Source of the DNA: Odobenus rosmarus divergens
Taxonomy: Eukaryota > Chordata > Mammalia > Carnivora > Odobenidae
Assembly: GCF_000321225.1 (NCBI RefSeq)
Contig: NW_004450323.1
Span: 3,691,620 to 3,755,619 of the forward strand
Direction: 5' to 3'
Length of the DNA stretch: 64,000 nt
Shown: piece after piece, positions 31,610 through 64,000 of the stretch
Layout: the number at the start of each line of letters is the position of its first letter
Numbering within the stretch: position 1 is the stretch's first letter
Notes under the pieces: model-generated
Databases searched by the model: none
Told to the model about the DNA's origin: nothing
What the model saw: the letters and a program-made list of their open reading frames with translations, nothing else
Made by a program: the position numbers and the translations under genes

Positions 31610-32250
31610 ACCTGTTGATCAGCTGATGACTCCTACCTATGTACAGAGTCTCAGATCTGTATGTCCAACTGAGATTTCCTTGCGGAGCATCAGATCATAT
31701 TAACTACTTACTGGACATATACTGCTGCTAGATATCCCATGGAAATAGAGAACTCAGCAGTTTTCCAGACTGAAGAAAACCACCTAATTCAACCTGTGCT
31801 CTATCCTATACCCTATTCCCTGTTCAAGTATGTGTGGTTTTTTGTTATGTTTTAAGCATGGGAGTTTCAGCTACTTAATTTGCCAAAGCCTTAATAAATT
31901 ACCACATGTAGTTAGTTCTACTCCCAAAACACCTTCCAGTTGTGCTTTTATAAACCAACTACCTACTTTATTCAGGCTATCATTAACTTGGATGTACAGT
32001 GATGCAGCAGCCTCTTAACTGATCTTCCTGCTGGAAGTCCTCCTGTCTACAATCCATCCTCCATTCTACAACCAGAGTAAACATTCCCATTCAAAGCTAA
32101 TACCACCGCCACCAGGCACTCCTAGCCTAAACGAGAGATTCCTACTCTAGCCTCAGTCCTCCTTACCAACCATACTGAACTTCTAGCCTTATCACTGGAC
32201 CCTGCTTTCTCTTGCCTTCATGTTGTGAAAACTTGTACCACAGAAAGTAT
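31610..32250. repeat. Diverged interspersed repeat, family not named
   Basis: 'gatctgtatgtccaactgag', 'tacttactggacatatactg', 'agcctcttaactgatcttcc' resemble a widespread mammalian repeat with an 'aactggtctccctgc' core. Too diverged to classify by eye. Confidence 0.4.
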
Positions 32251-35200
32251 AGATTGAATAATGCCTCGCTTAACTGGTACTCATTTCTCCAATAACTTCA
32301 ACTAGAAGTGAGAAATCAAAAGATGACTAAAATGGCTGAGAGAGATGTCAAATTACATTCTCTAAAGCTTGAAAGAACGACTTAGGCATAGTTCTAATAG
32401 CCTTTGAGTCTTTAGCTAAAAATTGAGAAAGTGCCTATGCAGATTTCTAGAACTCTCTTTGTGGCTGCCTCCTCTCTGTTCTGCCTCACAAATCGTAGCT
32501 ACCCTCCCTAAACCAGCCTCTGTCTCTTCAGCTCTGTGAGACCGCTTGTGTTCTGCTTCGTTCTTTCTTCCTCTGCTGTGATCTATCAAAGTGCCTCCAC
32601 ACAGAAAGGCAGGGTGATCTTAGGGCTCGTCTCATTTGTTTCCCTTAATTTGGTGATCACTGTTCTGCATTGTTCGATGCCTGAAAGCAGTTGATTCAGA
32701 TAAATACACACATACACATATGTAGAGATACATACAATATTGTGTGTGGAGATAGTTTTTAAAAATAGATCATTTGGTCTTCTAGTTGTTTACATGGGAG
32801 TGGAGAGGAAAGTCAACTATCAGACTGTCATCACTGTAAGTGGAAGTCAGCTTAAGTTGATTTTAATTGTCAGTCCATTATAACGTCATATCCAGAAATC
32901 ATTCCTTCGAAAGAATGATCAGACTTACAGAGCAGAAGGCCACATGGAGTATTTTTTGTGGCATATTAATACCTGGAGATTTCAACCACTGTGCTGTGTT
33001 TCTCAAGCATCCCTCTACAGTCTGCCTAAAACAGAATATTCCTTTTAAGGGATGTTGCAGCAGGTGCAAGATGACTTGGAAAGTGTTTCCAAAACAAGAG
33101 CCAATTGTACCCCTCTCCCATTCAGATGAAAGGAGCTAGACACAGTATGGGGGAGAGAATTTGGAAAGAAAGAATATGTAGATCACCACACACATACGTT
33201 GGGGTTTGGAAATACAATGAGAGTTGGCACTGACAAAAGTGGGTCTGCCCTTCTAGAAATTTAGGCAGGGATGAGAACGGACCTGTTCTGTGATGGCATC
33301 TTCACTGTGTACTTAGATGCTTGAAGATTATAGCAGTGACAACCCAACAGCTTTCTTTGAGGCTGAGGGTGATGTAGAAGGGAATTGTAAATTTCCTTTG
33401 GGCCCAGAGAGAGGCCGAAAAGTTAACTGGGGCAATAAGTTGATGTGCCATTTCCAGGAAGCCACGCTGAAGAGACTGTTGGCACTGTGATCCTTAGCAG
33501 CAGCTACAATTTGATGGGATCTCCCATGCTGTGGAGCTGCACATAAAACCCTTGGGACATCACCTGTGCCAAAGGAACAGACCAGGAGAACATGAACAGT
33601 GTGTCAGTTTAGGGTCAGCACAGACGAGAAAGAGGACATCAACTGCGGCAAAGCCCATATTTGAAAGCCAGTTTTCCTGCCTCTAAGTCTAGAAGCAGAA
33701 TTGGGATTGTAAGGCAGTAAAGGACACTAGAAATGGAATTTTGAATTGCACTGGAACTGACTGACGGGTTTTGGTTCTGACTGGAAATAAAGTTCCTGAA
33801 TTCCACTGGATTTACCTGAAAGACAGATGGGCCAGAAGACAGGAAAGTTATTTAAAGTGTATTTGTGTGCCTTTGCTATTTGTGGACTGTCCTATTAGGT
33901 GTAGTGTAAAAGGTTTCTGACTCATGGGGAAAATTTACTATTGAATCTTTCAGAGCTAACAGGTTATCAGATGACTTTAGTGATGATTTAGCTTTTAGTA
34001 AAGAATCTACTTCCTGGGAATGAATTAGGGTGGCAAACTGGAACAAGTTGGTCACCCTAGGATTAATGTTAATGGTAGATCAGTCAGGAATTTCTAAACT
34101 TTGAAATTGCGTATTTCCTTCAAACCTAGAAATATAAGTATAGAGGCAATAAAGGAAATTGTCTGTAATTCAGTGTTTAACACTTTGACTTTAACTGGTA
34201 AACCTATATTTAAACCTATATTTAAAACCTATATGTAAAAATGTAAAATAACTATAGTGATTATTTTTAATATTTTAGTAATTATTCAAATGAAAATTTA
34301 TAGTCTTTAAAATAATAGGAAATACAGTAAGATTTGGTTAATCTGATCTAAATAAAATTTAAATTTTTTCGGCATTAGTAATAGTTTTGAGCATTTTCAA
34401 AGTAACCGAGTATTTCTAATGATACCTGTCAATGGCTTCAGAATTTTATTGGTAAGTAAAAGAAATGTGCATCTTATGCAGCCGCAAAATCTGAAATCAC
34501 CAAAAAATTTGTATTGTCATAATGTTTAGTATTAAAATACTGAGTTACAAAGTTGCCTGAGTTTTCCACGGAACAAATCAGAGTGTTCTGTAGTTTAACA
34601 AAATATGTAGCAACATATTTTGTTAAAAGACAACTGTTTGAGGTTTCAATTGAACAATAATATGTGAGAGGAATCCATGGTTGTAAGCGTCTGTGGACTG
34701 AGAGGCTCCTTTTAGAATATGATGAAAGCTGTAGACTGTCCACCAAAAGGCAGGTACACAAAATTTTTCTGACTTAAAATCTCAGTAATTCACAGACTCA
34801 TGAAACCTGTCTATATATTCCAGTTTAAGAACACTTGATTTGGTTCAATCACTGAAAGTATAGTATATTTACATAGTTTTCTCATTTTTCACTTTAATAC
34901 TTTGGAAGAATTAGACCTGTCCTCAAATGCAGTGCTTTCTGGTTGTAACTCTTCAGTCTAGAAGATAACACATATGCACTTTGGGACAGATGTCTTACCA
35001 AGAATGGCCAATTGCTCCTATAATCAGAGCAACTTTTCTGTGCCCTGTGCTGCCAGAGGAATGTCTTTCAGTCTTTTGATCTGTAGCCACCTGCCATTTC
35101 ACTGCTTCTACTTCATAAACTGACAACAGGCTCTAGCACTGTGGGTCCCATTCTGCTCTTCAGTTGAGGCTCTACCCTAGCTGCTGCCTGCGTGGTAATG

Positions 35201-35730
35201 GAACAAAGGAAGTCTCCACTCCCACTGCCAGTCTCTTAGGAAAAGCAAAAAGGGATTCAAATTCATCCCTTTTCATTCCACATCACAGGCCACTCTTCTA
35301 ATCTTGATTTGTCCAGTCTACACCTTCAGAATCCTAACCTTTTCATCCCCAGCAACTGTGATGAGATATCCTTAAAAGCCCTGGATTGTAAATCTTATCT
35401 CCGTTTTTAGCACAGGCAGAGAGCCACTAGTATCATTCTTTACAACTAAGTTATTACTTGGATTGTACAGACAGTGTGGGATGTAATGTTCCTAAGACCC
35501 AGCACCTATACTCTCTTAAGAAACTTACGGTCTCATAGGAAAGCCAGTTATGTGCACAAAAGGGAAGGGCGGAGCAGAAATACTGAAACTTCTCTCCTTT
35601 AGGTTCTAAATTAGAATCTCCTAAATGTATACTAGCTATGCATTGGGTAGTTGTCCTGGTGAAGGAAACTTTAAATCCTATTTGAGGAACAGACTTAGGA
35701 TTTGTCTTCCCTTGACCTAGAAAATTGGTT
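32250..35730. other. Intergenic stretch, nothing identified
   Basis: Between the two convergent genes. No long conserved ORF, no SINE or L1 signature, only a small CA/TA-rich patch near 32700. Short ORFs here have no recognisable similarity. Confidence 0.5.
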
Positions 35731-35734
35731 AAGA

Positions 35735-36225
35735 TAAATGGTAGACAGACTAATGCCCCCCACCAAAGATGTCCACATCTAATCCCCAGAACCTGTGTAC
35801 ACATACCTTACATGGCAAAAGGAACTTTACAGATGTCATTAAAGTTGAGGACCTTGAGATGAGGAAATTATCCTGGATTACCTAGGTGGGCTATATCTAA
35901 TCACATGAGTCCTTAAAAGTGGAAGAGTGGGTCAGGGCAGTGACACAAGAAGAGGCAGGAGAAATTCAAAGCAGGAGAGGGACTCAATGCCTCTGAAAAT
36001 GGAGGAAGGAAGCCATAACCCAGGGAATGTAGTTGGCCCTCAGCTGACAGCCATCTAGGAAACCTCTCAGTCCTACAACTGCAAAAAGCAACACCGCCAG
36101 CCACCCAAATGCACAGGAAAGTTCCTGTCAACACCTTGAATTTAGCCCGGTGGGACCCATGTCAGACTTCAACCTACAGAACTGTAAGATAATAAATTGG
36201 TGTTAAACCTTTAAAGTTGTCATTT
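35735..36225 (+). mobile_element. MaLR/ERVL-like solo LTR (old)
   Basis: 'agactaatgccccccaccaa', 'tgtccacatctaatccccag', 'tcattaaagttgaggacctt', 'gaactgtaagataataaatt' follow the order of a mammalian MaLR-type LTR including its AATAAA. No internal retroviral genes are present. Family call is tentative. Confidence 0.5.
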
Positions 36226-37090
36226 GTTACACTGGAGGGGAAAGTAGAGACAGGAAGGCGAAGGAGAAAACTTTGTCAAAGACCAAATTTCTTAGAAAAT
36301 CTAAAAAATGCTTTTATGTGCTTGAGAGACATGAGAATAGGAAAAACAAAGAACAAAACCTACTCTGAAGTGGGCCTGGAAAAGAGAAATTGGTTGGAAA
36401 CCAATGGCAGCAACACATAAAAGGCGGACGACCGGTGAGCAGTGTGCTCACGAAAAGCTCTTGCTCTTTTTGCTGACTCTCAAAAGATCCTTTGTCCATC
36501 ACCTCTTCCTGAAGCCAGAAACAGGAAAATCCCTCCTCTTACAGCTCATTTAATTCATTGTAGAAAGACTGTTCTTGTTAAAGCCTCCATGACAATACCT
36601 GAAATTATCTCATGTAACCCAGTTAATAAGACCTTGTGTAAAAAAAATTAATGAAAAGGCTATTGATGAAACTGAAGAACAACCATGCCTTATTAGACTC
36701 TGAACCTCAAGAGATTCTCTATGGCAACACAGGGTCACCTTTGAAGTTACAGATAACATGAAATAAAAGTCAAATTGAGGAAGGAAAATAAGTGTGTGAG
36801 TCTGAGTGCTTATTTCCTTTTATATACAAAATCAAAAATAAAATACAATGTAAGTTCTGCTTTGTGAAAAAGACCATTAGTTGTATCTTAGGAAATGGAC
36901 CCCCTATTTTAGAGGACACATACCCATCCAATTTAAAGATAACTCTTAAAAAAATAAAGATAATTCCTAGCTTCAGTTGCAGTTAGGTGGAGCCATGTAA
37001 TTAGATTCTAGTGGGAAGGAGGCATGAAAATTGGAACAATGTGTGTAACTTTGTAGAAAGGTCCTATCCCTTCTGCTGCATGGCTGGAAT
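36226..37090. other. Intergenic stretch, nothing identified
   Basis: AT-rich DNA with scattered short ORFs lacking any recognisable domain. No SINE or L1 signature. Confidence 0.45.
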
Positions 37091-37091
37091 T

Positions 37092-37290
37092 TTTTTTTTT
37101 TTTTTAAGATTTTGTTTATTTATTTGACAGAGAGAGGCACAGCGAGAGAGAACACAAGCAGGGGGAGTGGCAGAGGGAGAAGCAGGCTTCCCGCCGAGAA
37201 GGGGGCACGATGCTGGGCTCGATCCCAGGACCCTGGGATCATGACCTGAGCCGAAGGCAGACGCCTAACGACTGAGCCACCCAGACGCCC
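37092..37290 (-). mobile_element. CAN-SINE (first of three in a row)
   Basis: Long T-run, 'gtttatttatttgacagaga', ends GAGCCACCCAGACGCCC. Target duplication GGCTGGAATTT at 37082-37092 and 37295-37305. Confidence 0.94.
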
Positions 37291-37399
37291 GCAGGGCTGG
37301 AATTTAAACAATGGCTTGAGCTATTGCTCAATTGCTATCTTGGCCCATGTGGTGATTTTGAATGGAAACCATACAATGGTAAGACAAGATAGAAGACAA

Positions 37400-37564
37400 T
37401 TTTTTTTAAAGATTTTATTAATATTTGAGTGAGAACACAAGCTGGGAAGGGCAGAGGGAGAAGCAGACTGCTGAGCAGGGAGCCTGATGCAGGGCTTGAT
37501 CCTAGGACCCCGGGATCATGACCTGAGCCGAGGCACTTAGCCAACTGAGCCACCCAGGCACGCC
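37400..37564 (-). mobile_element. CAN-SINE (second of three)
   Basis: 'aaagattttattaatatttg' start, GAGCCACCCAGGCACGCC end. Shorter because of small internal deletions. Confidence 0.92.
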
Positions 37565-37703
37565 AGACATCTGAATTTCTAACATGGAACACTTACCTAC
37601 CAACCCTACACTGAGTACCAACATGCGTTATCTATTAACCCTATACTTCAGATTACCTCTGGACTTACTGAATATGAGGAAGAAATAAATTTCTATGTTC
37701 ATT

Positions 37704-37876
37704 TTTTTTTTTAAGATTTTATTTGAGAGTGAGTGGGAGAGAGAAGGAGCAGGGGGAGAGGGAGATGCAGCAGACTCTGCTGAGGAGGGAGCCCAACGTG
37801 GAGCTGGATCCCAGAATTCCGTGATCATGACCTGAGCCGAAGGCAGACACTTAACCAACCGAGCCATCCAGGCACC
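37704..37876 (-). mobile_element. CAN-SINE (third of three)
   Basis: T-run, 'aagattttatttgagagtga', GAGCCATCCAGGCACC end; flanks CTATGTTCAT and CTATGTTTCT suggest a diverged target duplication. Confidence 0.92.
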
Positions 37877-37879
37877 ACT

Positions 37880-38394
37880 ATGTTTCTATATCTTTACTTC
37901 TTTTATTTTGGATTTCCTTGTTTGCTGCATTTGAGCCTAATTCTATATAATATAGTGAGTGCTATAGTGCTGTCTTACCTTATTCCAGTCCTAGCACAGA
38001 TAAATAGGTGAATCAGGAATTGGCTATAAACTTGTTTTCTATTATCTACATAGAACACCTAATGCTTATTGGACTAAGAGTATCAAAAACAATGTTTAAA
38101 ACCACATTTGCTTTGGAATTAAGTAGTGATGATGGTGGTACCTTTTACTAAAAATATACTAAATACTGTTAAATTATATACCTTAAAAGGGTGAATTTTA
38201 TGGTGTGTGAATTATATCTCAAAACTTATTTTAAAAAGTTAAAATGAATCATCCAATGAAAGCATTAGAATGTTTAAATATTTTTTAATTAAATAGGTTT
38301 TGAATTTAATTAAAACCACCATTTCTGTGGGATATGAGAATTATTTACTAAACAAATCTCTGAAATATAAAACATTAACATAAATCCAGATGCT
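37880..38394 (-). other. SHCBP1L: SHCBP1L 3' UTR region
   Basis: Downstream of the SHCBP1L stop on the minus strand. AT-rich; TTTAAT (ATTAAA on the minus strand) at 38283-38288 and 38305-38310 could serve as poly(A) signals, but I cannot choose an end point. Confidence 0.4.
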
Positions 38395-63874
<25,480 letters not shown>

Positions 63875-63916
63875 TCAGTGAACTAATATTAAAATCAAAC
63901 CTTTAAAAATTAGATT

Positions 63917-64000
63917 ATCTAAACTCTCACTCTTTGCAGATGATATGATACTTTATGTGGAAAACCCAAAAGACTCCACCCCAAAACTGCTAGAACTCAT
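63917..64000 (+). mobile_element. 5'-truncated L1, start of element running off the window
   Basis: Plus strand encodes [26 protein letters not shown], the reverse-transcriptase active-site region of L1 ORF2, with an intact FADD. It begins abruptly after SHCBP1L intron sequence, so likely a 5'-truncated copy; antisense to SHCBP1L. Confidence 0.85.

Noticed and set aside
35735..36225. Endogenous retrovirus with coding genes
   Set aside because: Only LTR-like sequence is present; no gag, pol or env reading frames on either side.

Overview
The window is vertebrate nuclear DNA from a carnivoran mammal, most likely an arctoid caniform (seal, bear or mustelid group). The evidence is about 26 copies of the tRNA-derived carnivore SINE (CAN-SINE/SINEC), recognisable by a GCGCCTGGGTGGCTCAG head, a CT-rich 3' part and an A-tail. 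Carnivore-type L1 3' ends and older mammal-wide MIR, L2, hAT and LTR fossils are also present. The SINEs lack the felid-type body and include a subfamily with a 'gcttgtgttccctctctc' tail. I cannot fix the species from sequence alone.

Two protein-coding genes lie tail to tail. The plus strand from the left edge to about 29.7 kb carries the 3' three-quarters of DHX9 (RNA helicase A): 22 coding exons, 864 to 29424, all in phase with GT/AG borders. They cover codons equivalent to human ~209 to the stop; the 5' exons lie outside the window. The minus strand from 63.76 kb down to 38.395 kb carries the 3' part of SHCBP1L: 7 coding exons encoding the last ~396 residues, including the beta-helix region. 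The same convergent DHX9/SHCBP1L order is known in human 1q25. About 9 kb of repeat-bearing intergenic DNA separates the two stop codons.

The rest is intron and intergenic DNA built largely of retrotransposons. The last DHX9 intron holds a young 5'-truncated L1 with a perfect 13-bp target duplication, and another L1 lies just beyond the gene. The 16.4-kb SHCBP1L intron (46972-63380) is a stack of minus-strand L1s, with a younger near-full-length but dead L1 inside an older L1, and SINEs inside both. A HAL1/L1-ORF1-like element sits in the neighbouring intron.

The most interesting observation is at 4192-4378. A sense-orientation SINE has inserted exactly at an intron/exon border of DHX9, duplicating the 3' splice site (8-bp duplication AGATCTTA, possibly 13 bp with one mismatch). 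The exon encoding the Walker A motif therefore starts immediately after the SINE's A-tail, while the ancestral acceptor survives 179 bp upstream and would read into a stop. Also notable is a -/+/- SINE cluster in one DHX9 intron, a candidate dsRNA substrate for the DHX9 protein itself.
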